64,000 bases of DNA from the NCBI RefSeq assembly GCF_006438875.1, contig NZ_RCZH01000004.1, positions 357,640 to 421,639 on the forward strand, written 5' to 3'. The stretch is from Flavobacterium pectinovorum. Its GTDB lineage: Bacteria > Bacteroidota > Bacteroidia > Flavobacteriales > Flavobacteriaceae. The translations under genes and the position numbers were made by a program. This document shows positions 50,563 to 60,415 of this stretch, in pieces (position 1 is the first letter of the stretch; every line of letters starts with the position of its first letter). A model generated the notes under the pieces. That model did no database searches and was not told the DNA's origin. It saw only the letters and a list, made by a program, of their open reading frames with translations.

Positions 50563-52701
50563 TTGAGAAAAGACCTTAAACATATAAAGTTAGAAGTTAA
50601 ACGTCATGAGTTAAGCGAACCGACGCATAACCCAGAACACATAACGCATAACTTCACCACAGCCGAAGGAATAGAACTTAAAGAAACCTATTCTGAAAAA
50701 GATATTGAGGATTTAGAGTTTCTGGAATTTGGAGCCGGGTTTGCACCAAACTTGCGCGGACCTTATGCTACTATGTATGTAAGACGTCCGTGGACAATTC
50801 GACAATATGCAGGATTTTCGACCGCCGAAGAAAGCAATGCTTTTTACAGAAGAAATTTAGCTGCCGGACAAAAAGGACTTTCAATCGCTTTTGATTTACC
50901 AACGCATCGTGGTTATGATTCAGATCACGAAAGAGTTGTTGGCGATGTTGGAAAAGCAGGTGTTGCAATAGATTCTGTCGAAGATATGAAAGTATTGTTC
51001 GATCAGATTCCATTGGATGAAATGTCGGTTTCAATGACGATGAATGGTGCCGTTTTACCAATTATGGCATTTTATATTGTTGCAGCTGAAGAGCAAGGCG
51101 TTGCCATTGAAAAATTATCAGGAACAATTCAGAATGATATTCTAAAAGAATTTATGGTGCGTAATACCTATATCTATCCGCCAACTCCTTCGATGAAAAT
51201 CATTGCAGATATTTTTGAATTTACGAGCAAGAAAATGCCTAAATTCAATTCGATCTCGATTTCAGGATATCACATGCAAGAAGCCGGAGCAACTGCCGAT
51301 ATTGAATTGGCCTATACTTTGGCAGATGGTTTAGAATATATTAGAACCGGACTTTCTACCGGAATGACTATTGACGAGTTTGCTCCTCGCCTTTCCTTCT
51401 TTTGGGCAATTGGAATGAATCATTTTATGGAAATCGCTAAAATGCGTGCCGGTCGTATGATTTGGTCTAAATTAGTGCAGCAATTCAATCCTAAAAGTGA
51501 TAAATCATTAGCACTAAGAACACATTGTCAAACCAGTGGATGGAGTTTAACAGAACAAGATCCGTTTAATAACGTGGCAAGAACTTGTATCGAAGCAACT
51601 GCCGCAGCTTTTGGAGGCACACAATCACTACATACCAATGCTCTTGACGAGGCTATTGCTTTACCAACAGACTTTTCGGCAAGAATAGCGCGTAATACTC
51701 AGATCTTTCTACAAGAAGAAACTAAAATAACTAAAACTGTTGATCCTTGGGGAGGAAGTTATTATGTTGAAAGTTTGACGAATGAAATTCTAAAAAGTAC
51801 CTGGAAACTGATCGAAGAAGTTGAAGAGTTAGGCGGAATGACAAAAGCTATCGAAGCTGGAATTCCTAAATTAAGAATTGAAGAAGCAGCAGCCAGAAAA
51901 CAGGCCCGAATCGATAGTGGTCAGGATATTATTGTAGGTGTAAATCAATATCGATTAGAGAAGGAAGATCCGTTGCATATTTTGGATGTGGACAATCAAA
52001 TGGTTCGTAAACAACAATTAGAGCAACTTGAACAAATAAAAGCAAGTAGAGATACTGAAAAAGTAAATCAATCACTCGAAAAATTAATACTTTGCGCAAA
52101 AACCGGACAAGGAAACTTACTAGAAATTGCAATTGAAGCCGCTCGAAACAGAGCTACATTAGGCGAAATCAGCGATGCTCTTGAAAGTATTTTTGGCAGA
52201 TATAAAGCGCAAATTAAATCCTTTAGCGGTGTGTATAGTGCAGCAATAAAAAATGACGAAAATTTTGAAAAGGCAAAACAATTAGCAGACACCTTTGCAA
52301 AGCAAGAAGGAAGACGTCCCAGAATCATGATAGCCAAAATGGGACAAGACGGACATGATCGAGGTGCAAAAGTAGTAGCAACTGGCTATGCTGATGTTGG
52401 TTTTGATGTGGATATTGGTCCGCTTTTTCAAACTCCTGCAGAGGCTGCCAAACAAGCAGTTGAAAATGATGTACACATATTAGGTGTTTCATCATTGGCA
52501 GCAGGACACAAAACCTTGGTTCCACAAGTTATTGAAGAACTTAAAAAACACGGACGTGAAGATATTATGATTATTGTTGGCGGAGTAATTCCGGCGCAAG
52601 ACTATCAGTTTCTATTTGATGCCGGAGCAGTAGCTGTTTTCGGTCCCGGAACAAAAATTAGCGAAGCAGCTATTAAAATTCTGGAAATCCTAATTGATTA
52701 A
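50563..52701 (+). CDS. mutB: Methylmalonyl-CoA mutase large subunit
   Basis: The 712-residue catalytic subunit interconverts succinyl-CoA and (R)-methylmalonyl-CoA using adenosylcobalamin. The substrate domain has [27 protein letters not shown] and [16 protein letters not shown]. The C-terminal B12 domain (585-712) has the base-off motif D596-x-H598-x-x-G601 ([11 protein letters not shown]). The start codon is TTG ([10 protein letters not shown] follows); no ATG lies nearby. No cobalamin riboswitch is seen upstream. Confidence 0.97.
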   Translation: MRKDLKHIKLEVKRHELSEPTHNPEHITHNFTTAEGIELKETYSEKDIEDLEFLEFGAGFAPNLRGPYATMYVRRPWTIRQYAGFSTAEESNAFYRRNLAAGQKGLSIAFDLPTHRGYDSDHERVVGDVGKAGVAIDSVEDMKVLFDQIPLDEMSVSMTMNGAVLPIMAFYIVAAEEQGVAIEKLSGTIQNDILKEFMVRNTYIYPPTPSMKIIADIFEFTSKKMPKFNSISISGYHMQEAGATADIELAYTLADGLEYIRTGLSTGMTIDEFAPRLSFFWAIGMNHFMEIAKMRAGRMIWSKLVQQFNPKSDKSLALRTHCQTSGWSLTEQDPFNNVARTCIEATAAAFGGTQSLHTNALDEAIALPTDFSARIARNTQIFLQEETKITKTVDPWGGSYYVESLTNEILKSTWKLIEEVEELGGMTKAIEAGIPKLRIEEAAARKQARIDSGQDIIVGVNQYRLEKEDPLHILDVDNQMVRKQQLEQLEQIKASRDTEKVNQSLEKLILCAKTGQGNLLEIAIEAARNRATLGEISDALESIFGRYKAQIKSFSGVYSAAIKNDENFEKAKQLADTFAKQEGRRPRIMIAKMGQDGHDRGAKVVATGYADVGFDVDIGPLFQTPAEAAKQAVENDVHILGVSSLAAGHKTLVPQVIEELKKHGREDIMIIVGGVIPAQDYQFLFDAGAVAVFGPGTKISEAAIKILEILID

Positions 52702-52743
52702 CAAGCATAAAAAATCCCGAAGTATCGGGATTTTTTATGCTTG
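52702..52743. terminator. Long symmetric terminator between mutB and a convergent gene
   Basis: AAGCATAAAAAATCCCGA and TCGGGATTTTTTATGCTT are fully complementary around AGTA, giving an 18-bp stem with T runs on either strand. It should stop transcription from both sides. Confidence 0.9.
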
Positions 52744-52751
52744 TTTTTGAT

Positions 52752-53399
52752 TTAATCTTGTATTGTTGCATTACTATCTGCGACAATATAAGAAAGATCA
52801 TAACCTCCAAAGGCTTTCAAGTAACTTTTTAATGAAGTTCCGTAGGCATCTCTAAAATGTCTACTTCCTTTGTTCTTGAAAAAGTTTTTAACTGAACCAG
52901 CACCTCCAAGATGTGCAGCGGCCAAAATACCGGATTCGGTAATTGCAATACCATTGATAATTTTTCCTTCATACCTTTCGATTTCATTACGCAAAATCCA
53001 TTTATTCTTGGATAACAACGCAATAAATGCTTTTTCTTGTAAGGCAGGATCTTTTAAAAAGGCTTTCTTGTTTTTAACACCAATTGATCTTAAAGCTTGA
53101 CCACCAAATTGATATTTTCCCATGTAACCAAGTGAATTTACCAATCGGTATTTTCCTTGAGATTCTTTAAAGGCAACTGCTTCTTTAAAACCTATAAGAC
53201 GTTTTCCTGTAAATGGGACATTTAACTTGTGTGAGACAGGATAATCATCCTCTTCCAGCGATGGAAATAAGTATTCAGATCCATCTGTTTTTTCTATTAA
53301 AAACCAAGGTTTGGTTTCTAGATTAAAGGGTTTAAAACCCAAACTTAAAAATGTAATAATAACGATCAAACTCGCATAAAAATACCATTTCTTTATCAT
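52752..53399 (-). CDS. Lysozyme-like/LysM-associated peptidoglycan-active protein
   Basis: The 215 residues have an N-terminal helix (KWYFYASLIVIITFLSLGF), then GFKEAVAFKESQGKYRLVNSLGYMGKYQFGGQAL, which resembles the active region of SLT/lysozyme-like enzymes (ES near the presumed catalytic Glu, with GYxGKYQFG). TESGILAAAHLGGAGSVKNFF is the later conserved motif. It likely cleaves glycan strands in the periplasm; direct proof is lacking. It is transcribed towards the mutB terminator. Confidence 0.75.
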   Translation of the reverse strand: MIKKWYFYASLIVIITFLSLGFKPFNLETKPWFLIEKTDGSEYLFPSLEEDDYPVSHKLNVPFTGKRLIGFKEAVAFKESQGKYRLVNSLGYMGKYQFGGQALRSIGVKNKKAFLKDPALQEKAFIALLSKNKWILRNEIERYEGKIINGIAITESGILAAAHLGGAGSVKNFFKNKGSRHFRDAYGTSLKSYLKAFGGYDLSYIVADSNATIQD

Positions 53400-53448
53400 A
53401 AATTGTTTTTCTTCAAAACGCTGTCACCTTTTTGAAATTTCTACAGTG

Positions 53449-53456
53449 CAAAGATA
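53449..53456 (-). promoter_or_regulatory. Candidate -7 box of the lysozyme-like gene
   Basis: TATCTTTG on the minus strand, 50 nt before the ATG. No clear -33 element is found at ideal spacing. Confidence 0.4.
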
Positions 53457-53912
53457 AGAAATACAAAACAACACTGTAAATCAATACTTTATAGGTTTTT
53501 GAAAATCTCATAAACTCACGTAACCCCTTTATTGATGCAGTTTTCCAGCACTTGGCCTAAGTCTGATTTATACCTTAAAAGAGGCAAAAACTAATTCTAA
53601 AAAATGTCATTTTTATCAAATTTTTATCAAATTTGTTAAAATAAGAAGATAAAACCTACATTATTTAATGATTTTTAACGCGAAATTGAATTCTAATTTT
53701 AAAAACTTCAGATTAATTTTAGGCAAAAAATCAAAATTATGACCTATAAATTTTCATTTTGGCGAAAACAACTCTTTAAAACATTTAAATATTATTTCTT
53801 TTTCAATCTGGAAAAAATATGTACTTAAATTTAAAGTTTAAACTCAATAGTTTTCCCAAAATTAAAATTTCAAATTCTAAACAAAAATCATCTTAAAACA
53901 AATTTCAGTCCA
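53457..53912. other. AT-rich gene-free spacer
   Basis: No gene, RNA or repeat is recognised. The spacer has TTTTTATCAAA direct repeats near 53610-53633 and long A/T tracts. No DnaA boxes were found by eye. Confidence 0.6.
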
Positions 53913-53913
53913 T

Positions 53914-53945
53914 AAAAAAACCGAAGCCATAAGCTTCGGTTTTTC
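53914..53945 (-). terminator. Terminator of the mltG operon
   Basis: AAAACCGAAGC pairs with GCTTCGGTTTT around CATAA, with T runs on both sides. It lies 43 nt downstream of the mltG stop. Confidence 0.8.
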
Positions 53946-53987
53946 ATATTATAAGATTTCGATATTATTCCGAAATAAAAAATAAAA

Positions 53988-55028
53988 TTATCTTGTTACG
54001 CCCTGACTGGCAATCCAGTCAGAATATTTTTTTGCGTTTACATTATGTTCCGCCAATGTTGCAGCGAATTCGTGATATCCGAAACGTTCAACACTTGCAC
54101 AGAAATAAATATAATCGTTTTTTTCAGGATTTAAAACTGCATCCAACGCTGTAATGTCAGGCATCGCAATTGGTCCGGGAGGAAGTCCCACATTCACGTA
54201 AGTGTTATATCGCGATTTCATAACCAAATCATTATAGAAAACTCTTTTAATAACCTGATCAAAATTATTATCCCTTAATTTTAAAGCATAAATAACGGTT
54301 GGATCTGCTTGTAACGGCATTTCTAAACGTAAACGATTCAAATAAACTCCGGCAATACGCGGTCTTTCATCTTTCTTTACGGATTCTTTATGAACAATAG
54401 AAGCCAAAATTGTAGCCTGAACTGGTGTTAAACCTTGTTTTTTAGCTTTCTCAATTCTTTCAGATGTCCAGAAATTATGGTATTCCTTGATCATTTTATC
54501 GCGGAATTTCTCTGCAGAAGTATTCCAATAAATTTCATAAGTATTTGGGATGAACATCGCAAAAACATTATCCTCATTGAAACCATTTGTTGCCATGAAA
54601 GTTGAGTCTTTAAATGCTTTCATTAATGACAAACTATCTGCTTCAATTTCTGAACCAATTCTTCCGGCAAAATTTTCTAAGCGCTCCTGATTATTAAAAG
54701 CTAATTTTACAGGAACATTGGAACGCATTGCACGAACCAAATCCATATTATTCATGTCTTTTTTAAGCAAGAAACGACCTGATTTTACATTTTCAGGATA
54801 ACTTCTTTTATTGGCTACCATTTCAAAATTTTCAAAATTCTTGATATATGGTTCTAATATTTTTTTAACGTCGGAATAATTAGCTCCAGTTGGAACATAT
54901 ACATATAATTCTTTTTCTTCGAATTTAGTATTGGCGCTGAAGATTTTACTAATTAAAACAAATCCGTAAATCATTAGGGCTGAAATTACAGCTACAGCAG
55001 TTATCGTGATGATTTTTTTTATGCTCAA
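53988..55028 (-). CDS. mltG: Endolytic transglycosylase MltG
   Basis: The 346 residues have one transmembrane helix (about 7-28), a LysM-like subdomain and the YceG catalytic domain with E215 (ASIVHKESVKKDERPRIAGVYLNRL), matching the E218 position of E. coli MltG. It cuts nascent glycan strands and sets their length. VNVGLPPGPIAMPDITALDAVLNP is the characteristic late motif. The gene lies downstream of an acetyltransferase gene with 10 bp between them. Confidence 0.95.
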   Translation of the reverse strand: MSIKKIITITAVAVISALMIYGFVLISKIFSANTKFEEKELYVYVPTGANYSDVKKILEPYIKNFENFEMVANKRSYPENVKSGRFLLKKDMNNMDLVRAMRSNVPVKLAFNNQERLENFAGRIGSEIEADSLSLMKAFKDSTFMATNGFNEDNVFAMFIPNTYEIYWNTSAEKFRDKMIKEYHNFWTSERIEKAKKQGLTPVQATILASIVHKESVKKDERPRIAGVYLNRLRLEMPLQADPTVIYALKLRDNNFDQVIKRVFYNDLVMKSRYNTYVNVGLPPGPIAMPDITALDAVLNPEKNDYIYFCASVERFGYHEFAATLAEHNVNAKKYSDWIASQGVTR

Positions 55029-55038
55029 AGTCTTAAAT

Positions 55039-55572
55039 TTAAGTTTGTTTGTTAATTAATTGAAAGATTGCTTCGTCTTGATAGTGGTTATTTTGCAAAA
55101 TCCAATCTTTTTTGATTCCTATTTTCTCAAAGCCAAATTTAGTAAAAAGTGCTATACTTGCTACATTTCCTACAGCAATATTTGCATATAATTGATGTAA
55201 ATTTAAATTATGAAAACAATACTTAATTAAAAGCTCTAATGCCTCAGAACCTACGTTTTGTCTTTTATTTTTCTCTTTTTGAATCACAATTCCAATACCG
55301 GCTCTATTATTTTTAGGATCAAATTCAAATAAATCAATCAATCCTATGGCTGGAAAATCCTCATCCTGACAAATAGCTAAACGCAATTGCTTGGCCTCAT
55401 AAATATCCTGTTGTGCATTTTCGAGATATTGGCGCACTAAAAAACGACTGTAAGGTGTTTGGGTGTTACTAACTTCCCAAATACTTTCATCATTTTCCAT
55501 CGCATAGACAAACTCTAAATCATTTGGCTCTAAAGCACGCAAATAAATAGAATCTCCTTTGAGTGTTATCAT
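55039..55572 (-). CDS. GNAT N-acetyltransferase (RimJ/SpeG-like)
   Basis: The 177 residues read MITLKGDSIYLRALEPNDLEFVYAMENDESIWEVSNTQTPYSR, an opening seen in SpeG-type and RimJ-type enzymes. The acetyl-CoA motif is modified (IVIQKEKNKRQNVGSEALELLIKYCFHNL), and VGNVASIALFTKFGFEKIG closes the fold. Its substrate could be polyamine or protein; this is unresolved. It lies between dapF and mltG on the same strand, with a TTTGGAATTTGG repeat at 55590-55615. Confidence 0.88.
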   Translation of the reverse strand: MITLKGDSIYLRALEPNDLEFVYAMENDESIWEVSNTQTPYSRFLVRQYLENAQQDIYEAKQLRLAICQDEDFPAIGLIDLFEFDPKNNRAGIGIVIQKEKNKRQNVGSEALELLIKYCFHNLNLHQLYANIAVGNVASIALFTKFGFEKIGIKKDWILQNNHYQDEAIFQLINKQT

Positions 55573-55622
55573 TTTAGATTGATTATTTTAGAATTTGGAA
55601 TTTGGAATTTCATTTTTGGATT

Positions 55623-56405
55623 TTATATCTCTATTGTTCCTTTAAAAACAAATTTAGCTGGTCCGGTCAGGAAAACATTTGTAAAATGATCTCCGATTTT
55701 ATCAAAAGAAACGACAAGCTTTCCGCCTTCAACATTCAAATTAATAGATGTTTTATCGGTTTCACCAATTGCATTCATTGCGATTGCAACTGCTGTTGCC
55801 CCAGTTCCGCATGCCAGTGTTTCATCTTCTACACCTCTTTCATAAGTACGAAGTGAAAAAGTGCTATCGTCAACTTTTTTCACAAAATTAACGTTGCTTC
55901 CTTTTTCTCCATATAATTCACCATAACGAATTGCGGCACCATTATCTTTTACATTATAATGTTCCAAATCTTCAACAATCTGAACGTGATGTGGAGAACC
56001 GGTATTTAAAAATGTATACGAATCTTTCTTTTGTACTTCATCAATATCTATCATCTGTAACGAAATAATAGCATCATTTCCTACAGAAGCATGGTGTAAA
56101 CCGTCTGTTGCGATAAAGGTAGTATTGTTCTCAATAACACCTAATTGATTGGCAAAAGCAACCAGACAACGACCGCCATTTCCGCACATCGAACTCTGAT
56201 TTCCATCTGAATTATAATATACCATTTTGAAGTCTGTTTCAGAATCATTTTCAAGCAGAATCAGTCCGTCAGCACCTATTCCGAAACGTCTGTCACACAA
56301 GCGTTCAATTAATTTAATGTCATCTTTTGGAAAGAAATTTGAACGGTTATCAATCATTACAAAATCGTTTCCGGTACCCTGATATTTATAAAATTCTATT
56401 TGCAT
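55623..56405 (-). CDS. dapF: Diaminopimelate epimerase
   Basis: Starting at the ATG at 56405 gives 260 residues: MQIEFYKYQGTGNDFVMIDNR. The two catalytic cysteines are C74 (SSMCGNGGRC) and C199 (ETLACGTGAT). The enzyme converts LL- to meso-diaminopimelate for peptidoglycan and lysine. The upstream extension to 56462 overlaps the promoter and is rejected. It forms a wall-related operon with the acetyltransferase and mltG. Confidence 0.96.
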   Translation of the reverse strand: MQIEFYKYQGTGNDFVMIDNRSNFFPKDDIKLIERLCDRRFGIGADGLILLENDSETDFKMVYYNSDGNQSSMCGNGGRCLVAFANQLGVIENNTTFIATDGLHHASVGNDAIISLQMIDIDEVQKKDSYTFLNTGSPHHVQIVEDLEHYNVKDNGAAIRYGELYGEKGSNVNFVKKVDDSTFSLRTYERGVEDETLACGTGATAVAIAMNAIGETDKTSINLNVEGGKLVVSFDKIGDHFTNVFLTGPAKFVFKGTIEI

Positions 56406-56424
56406 TTTTTTTCCATTAATAATA

Positions 56425-56432
56425 CAAAAGTA
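56425..56432 (-). promoter_or_regulatory. -7 box of dapF
   Basis: TACTTTTG on the minus strand, placing the start point about 15 nt before the ATG at 56405. Confidence 0.55.
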
Positions 56433-56542
56433 CGAACAAATAATTAATGAAATGTTAATCAATGTTAAAGAGAGTTAAAGCATTTTATTCGTTAATTTTT
56501 TGAATTATTTTTACGTAAAATAACTTAAACATAATAATAAAT

Positions 56543-57943
56543 ATGAAAAGACTTTCAACCTTATTTTTGGTTTCACTACTTAGTGGTGCTACCACCCTTG
56601 GTGCTTACAAGTTATTATTTGAAAGCAACAATTCTTTTTTTGGAAGAGGAAATTCTGTTGTCACTCTTGCCCCAAATTCATTCGGTAAAAATGTTGGTTT
56701 AGCTGCCGAAACAGTTGATTTTACAGCTGCTGCAGATAAAACAGTTCATACTGTCGTTCACGTAAAAAATGTTTCGCGAAGAACAGTTAGTAATCCTATG
56801 ATGGAGTTTTTCTATGGTTATGGAGGTCAACAACAGCAAGAGCAAGTTGGTACCGGATCTGGGGTTATAATTTCTGAAGATGGATATATTGTTACCAATA
56901 ATCACGTAATTAAAGATGCAACGGAAATTGAGATTACTTTAAACAATAAAAAATCATACACAGCAAAACTTATTGGTACCGATTCTAAAATGGATATCGC
57001 GTTACTAAAAATTAATGCAGATGAAAAACTGCCTTATACTGCTTTTGCTAATTCTGACAATGTAAAAGTTGGTGAGTGGGTTTTGGCAGTTGGCAATCCG
57101 TACAATCTGACTTCTACGGTAACTGCCGGAATTGTATCGGCGAAAGCCAGAAATTTAGACACAAAAGGAATTCAGTCCTTTATTCAAACTGATGCTGCAG
57201 TAAACCCGGGAAATAGTGGCGGTGCATTGGTAAATACAAGAGGTGAACTGATTGGTATTAATACCATGATTTCATCAATGACGGGCTCTTATGTTGGATA
57301 TTCATTTGCGGTTCCTTCTAATATTGCTCGAAAAATAATCGAAGATATTATGGAATTTGGTAATGTTCAAAGAGGAATTCTGGGTGTTGAAGGTGGCGAA
57401 CTAAACAGTACAGCATCAAAAGAATTAGGTATTACTGAAACACAAGGTTTTTATATTAGTAAAGTTTCTAAAAATTCAGGAGCTGAAAAAGCCGGTCTTG
57501 CAAAAGGAGACATTATTGTAAAACTTGATGATCAAAATATTGCAACTTATGCTGATCTTTCCGGATATATCAATACCAAACGTCCAAACGATGTTGTTAA
57601 AGTGACTTATATTAAGGATGGAAAAACCAGAACTGTTCCGGTAACCTTAAGCAAAAATGAGTTTTATAGTACTGAATTTAAAGGAATCGAACTGGAAAAT
57701 ATTGATGCTTCTGATAAAAAGAAATTTAGAATAGATTATGGTGTAAAAATTAAAAACATTAATAATGAAAATCTAGCGCAATATCAAAACGAATTACAAG
57801 GCAACATTATTTTGAGTATCGATAATGTAAAAGCAACAAATATTGAAACCGTTTCTAAACTTTTGAGTAAAAAAGATGAAGGACAAAGTGTACGTCTTGA
57901 AATGATAAATAAAAACGGAGAAATCCTTAGAATTATTATTTAG
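56543..57943 (+). CDS. Do/HtrA-type periplasmic serine protease
   Basis: The 466 residues begin with a membrane-targeting segment (RLSTLFLVSLLSGATTLGAY). The trypsin-like domain has triad H121 (VTNNHVI), D151 (SKMDIALLKI) and S225 (NPGNSGGALV). Two PDZ domains follow (about 260-360 and 370-466). It degrades or refolds misfolded periplasmic proteins. The layout matches DegP/DegQ; the assignment to one of them is not possible. It is divergent from dapF. Confidence 0.95.
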   Translation: MKRLSTLFLVSLLSGATTLGAYKLLFESNNSFFGRGNSVVTLAPNSFGKNVGLAAETVDFTAAADKTVHTVVHVKNVSRRTVSNPMMEFFYGYGGQQQQEQVGTGSGVIISEDGYIVTNNHVIKDATEIEITLNNKKSYTAKLIGTDSKMDIALLKINADEKLPYTAFANSDNVKVGEWVLAVGNPYNLTSTVTAGIVSAKARNLDTKGIQSFIQTDAAVNPGNSGGALVNTRGELIGINTMISSMTGSYVGYSFAVPSNIARKIIEDIMEFGNVQRGILGVEGGELNSTASKELGITETQGFYISKVSKNSGAEKAGLAKGDIIVKLDDQNIATYADLSGYINTKRPNDVVKVTYIKDGKTRTVPVTLSKNEFYSTEFKGIELENIDASDKKKFRIDYGVKIKNINNENLAQYQNELQGNIILSIDNVKATNIETVSKLLSKKDEGQSVRLEMINKNGEILRIII

Positions 57944-57944
57944 T

Positions 57945-58007
57945 CACAGTTTACAGTCGCAGTATTCAGTCGCAAAAAACTGAAGACTGAAACTGGGACT
58001 GAAAACT
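57945..58007. repeat. CAGTCGCAGT repeat, copy 4
   Basis: TTTACAGTCGCAGTATTCAG and GACTGAAACTGGGACTGAAA form inverted arms related to 23089-23170 and 24247-24297. Confidence 0.75.
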
Positions 58008-58011
58008 CAAA

Positions 58012-58046
58012 AAAAACCATCTTAGAAAATAAGGTGGCTTTTTATT
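58012..58046 (+). terminator. Terminator after the HtrA gene
   Basis: AACCATCTTA pairs (one G-T) with TAAGGTGGC, followed by TTTTTATTTTT. Confidence 0.7.
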
Positions 58047-58093
58047 TTTCAAAAATAAATCACAAAATTGTTTACGAAATCGATTGAAATAGA

Positions 58094-58101
58094 TACTTTT
58101 G
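58094..58101 (+). promoter_or_regulatory. Promoter of the GAPDH gene
   Basis: TACTTTTG fits TAnnTTTG. A TTG lies 23 nt upstream (AATTGTTTACG), acceptable as a -33 element. The leader would be about 45 nt. Confidence 0.55.
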
Positions 58102-58150
58102 CGCAAAATTTAAAAATATTTGTGTTTTTCTTTTTTCAATTTAATCAATT

Positions 58151-59599
58151 ATGAGCAAAAAAACGTTATACCAAAAAGAGGTATCATTACAAGTCGACCG
58201 AAGAAGAGCTGGTGTCGAATTAATTAAAATCATAAGCGATTTATGGTATGATAAATCCATAGAAATGGTTTTATTCAAAAATCAATTATTGGATAAAAAT
58301 GTCAGCGATATTATTAATTTACATCAATACGCAGGCGAATTTGTAGGTAAACCAATTACTATTTTTGATTCGGTTGAAATTGCAAAAGTTGTTCTTTCGT
58401 TAGATCTTCCACCCGCGAAATTAGACCTTGGAAAACTTACTTACGAATATGGTTTAGAAGATGAAAAATATCCTGATGCAAGATATTTTGTTCTCGATAA
58501 ATTAAAAAAAGCAAAAACATCTGAAGAAATTCAACCAAAAGATGTTGTTTTATATGGTTTTGGCCGAATTGGACGCATATTAGCAAGAGAGCTTATGTCT
58601 AAAACCGGAAAAGGAAACCAATTACGTTTGAGAGCAATTGTTTTACGCGATAAAAATGATACATCAAGTTTAGAGAAAAGAGCTTCTCTATTACGATATG
58701 ATTCCATTCATGGTGATTTTCAAGGATCTGTAATTGCTGACCCAAAAAATAATGCTTTGATAATTAACGGAACAACTGTTCACATAATTACAGCAAACTC
58801 TCCAGAAGAAATTGACTATACTCAATATGGAATCAATGATGCATTAGTAATTGATAATACAGGAGCTTATACTACGGAAGAAGCTTTAAAAAGACATTTA
58901 ACTTCAAAAGGTGTTGGTAAAGTTTTATTAACAGCTCCTGGAAAAGGAATTCCAAATATTGTCCATGGTGTAAATCATACCGAATATAACCCTGACGAAA
59001 TTGATATTTTCTCAGCAGCTTCATGCACTACAAATGCGATAACACCAGTTCTAAAAGTAATTGAAGATACTTTAGGTGTTGTAAAAGGGCATTTAGAGAC
59101 GATTCATGCGTATACAAATGACCAAAATTTGGTTGATAATATGCATAAAAAATATCGCCGTGGCAGAGCTGCAGCCTTAAATATGGTAATTACTGAAACT
59201 GGAGCCGGAACAGCAGTTGCAAAGGCGCTTCCTTCTTTAGAAGGAAAATTAACTTCGAATGCTATTCGTGTTCCAGTTCCAAACGGATCATTGGTAGTTC
59301 TGAGTTTAGAAGTTAAAAAAGCTACTTCTATTCCTGCCATTAATAAGATTATGAAAAAATATGCTCTTGAAGGCGAATTGGTAGAGCAAATCAAATATTC
59401 ATTAAACAATGAATTAGTTTCGTCTGATATCGTAGGCACTTCTGCTCCTTCAATTTATGACAGTAACGCAACAATCGTTTCTAAAGACGGAAAAAACATT
59501 GTGCTTTATATCTGGTATGATAATGAATATGGATACAGTCATCAAGTAATCAGATTAGCAAAATACATTGCCAAAGTAAGACGTTTTACTTACTACTAA
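58151..59599 (+). CDS. Glyceraldehyde-3-phosphate dehydrogenase, long form
   Basis: The 482 residues are about 140 longer than ordinary GAPDH. The catalytic core starts near residue 130 with GFGRIGR (136-142), continues with C292 (SAASCTTNAITPV), HAYTNDQNLVDN (catalytic His), and ends WYDNEYGYSHQVIRL. The N-terminal 130 residues are a separate, helix-rich extension found in a subgroup of bacterial GAPDHs; its role is unknown. Coenzyme preference cannot be read reliably. It is presumably used in glycolysis or gluconeogenesis. Confidence 0.94.
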   Translation: MSKKTLYQKEVSLQVDRRRAGVELIKIISDLWYDKSIEMVLFKNQLLDKNVSDIINLHQYAGEFVGKPITIFDSVEIAKVVLSLDLPPAKLDLGKLTYEYGLEDEKYPDARYFVLDKLKKAKTSEEIQPKDVVLYGFGRIGRILARELMSKTGKGNQLRLRAIVLRDKNDTSSLEKRASLLRYDSIHGDFQGSVIADPKNNALIINGTTVHIITANSPEEIDYTQYGINDALVIDNTGAYTTEEALKRHLTSKGVGKVLLTAPGKGIPNIVHGVNHTEYNPDEIDIFSAASCTTNAITPVLKVIEDTLGVVKGHLETIHAYTNDQNLVDNMHKKYRRGRAAALNMVITETGAGTAVAKALPSLEGKLTSNAIRVPVPNGSLVVLSLEVKKATSIPAINKIMKKYALEGELVEQIKYSLNNELVSSDIVGTSAPSIYDSNATIVSKDGKNIVLYIWYDNEYGYSHQVIRLAKYIAKVRRFTYY

Positions 59600-59623
59600 T
59601 ATAAAACCAAAACCACTATTCTT

Positions 59624-59656
59624 AAAACCATCAAGTTTTCTTGGTGGTTTTTTGTT
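59624..59656 (+). terminator. Terminator after GAPDH
   Basis: AACCATCAAG pairs with CTTGGTGGTT around TTTT, with a T run following. Confidence 0.75.
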
Positions 59657-59756
59657 TAAGAAAAGAAACAAAAATTGAAAATTTATTTTTACCATTAAGA
59701 TATTAAGTTTCATTAAGCTTAACCTTTCAAATATTCTGGTAAAAGTAAATGAAGTT

Positions 59757-60215
59757 TTAAATGGGTAAAACAGTTGTGCTTTTTACTTCAGAAATCACAA
59801 AAACGGTATTAATAAGAGAGACTTCAGGCAAAATTGATAATTTCTTTTGATGAAAGTGATGATAACTTTCCATATCCGGAATGATAATTTTGAGCATATA
59901 ATCAAAATTTCCTGAAACATAATTGCACTCCACTACTTCAGGTAAATTCAAAATCGATTGATTAAATCCCTCAGAAGTATCATAGGTTTGTTTCGTTAAA
60001 GTAACCTGACAATAAACCGTTAAATTATTGCCCAGTTTTTTCTTATTCAAAATTGAAACATATTTCTCAATAACACCCTCTTTTTCAAGACGTTTAACAC
60101 GATCATGAACTGGTGTTAACGATAGATTAATCTTGTTTGCGATGTCTTTTAAGGTATAGTGCGCATTTTCCTGTAAAAGTCGTAAGATTTTTTTGTCTAT
60201 TTCATCTAAAGCCAT
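59757..60215 (-). CDS. Lrp/AsnC family transcriptional regulator
   Basis: The 152 residues have an N-terminal HTH (LDEIDKKILRLLQENAHYTLKDIANKINLSLTPVHDRVKRLEKEGVI) and a C-terminal RAM ligand-binding domain (VYCQVTLTKQ, VVECNYVSGNFDYMLKIIIPD). Such regulators bind amino acids. It is divergent from the alanine dehydrogenase gene across 200 bp, the usual arrangement of an Ald regulator. Direct control of ald is inferred. Confidence 0.94.
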   Translation of the reverse strand: MALDEIDKKILRLLQENAHYTLKDIANKINLSLTPVHDRVKRLEKEGVIEKYVSILNKKKLGNNLTVYCQVTLTKQTYDTSEGFNQSILNLPEVVECNYVSGNFDYMLKIIIPDMESYHHFHQKKLSILPEVSLINTVFVISEVKSTTVLPI

Positions 60216-60370
60216 AACGAAAACGTTTTCTATGAATACTAAAATTTAGTTATTTTTTCTCTTTAAGGAAATATAACCACCCCGAAAAAGAATATTTTTC
60301 TGTAAAAGTATAAAATAAAATAATATTTTCTTATTTAATACTCAATTATCAATAATATATTCTCTATCAG

Positions 60371-60378
60371 TAGATTTG
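60371..60378 (+). promoter_or_regulatory. -7 box of ald
   Basis: TAGATTTG fits TAnnTTTG, 38 nt before the ald ATG. The region between the divergent genes would also hold Lrp sites; none is clear by eye. Confidence 0.45.
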
Positions 60379-60415
60379 TAAAACAATTTCAAAAAAAACA
60401 AAAAAACATAACAAA

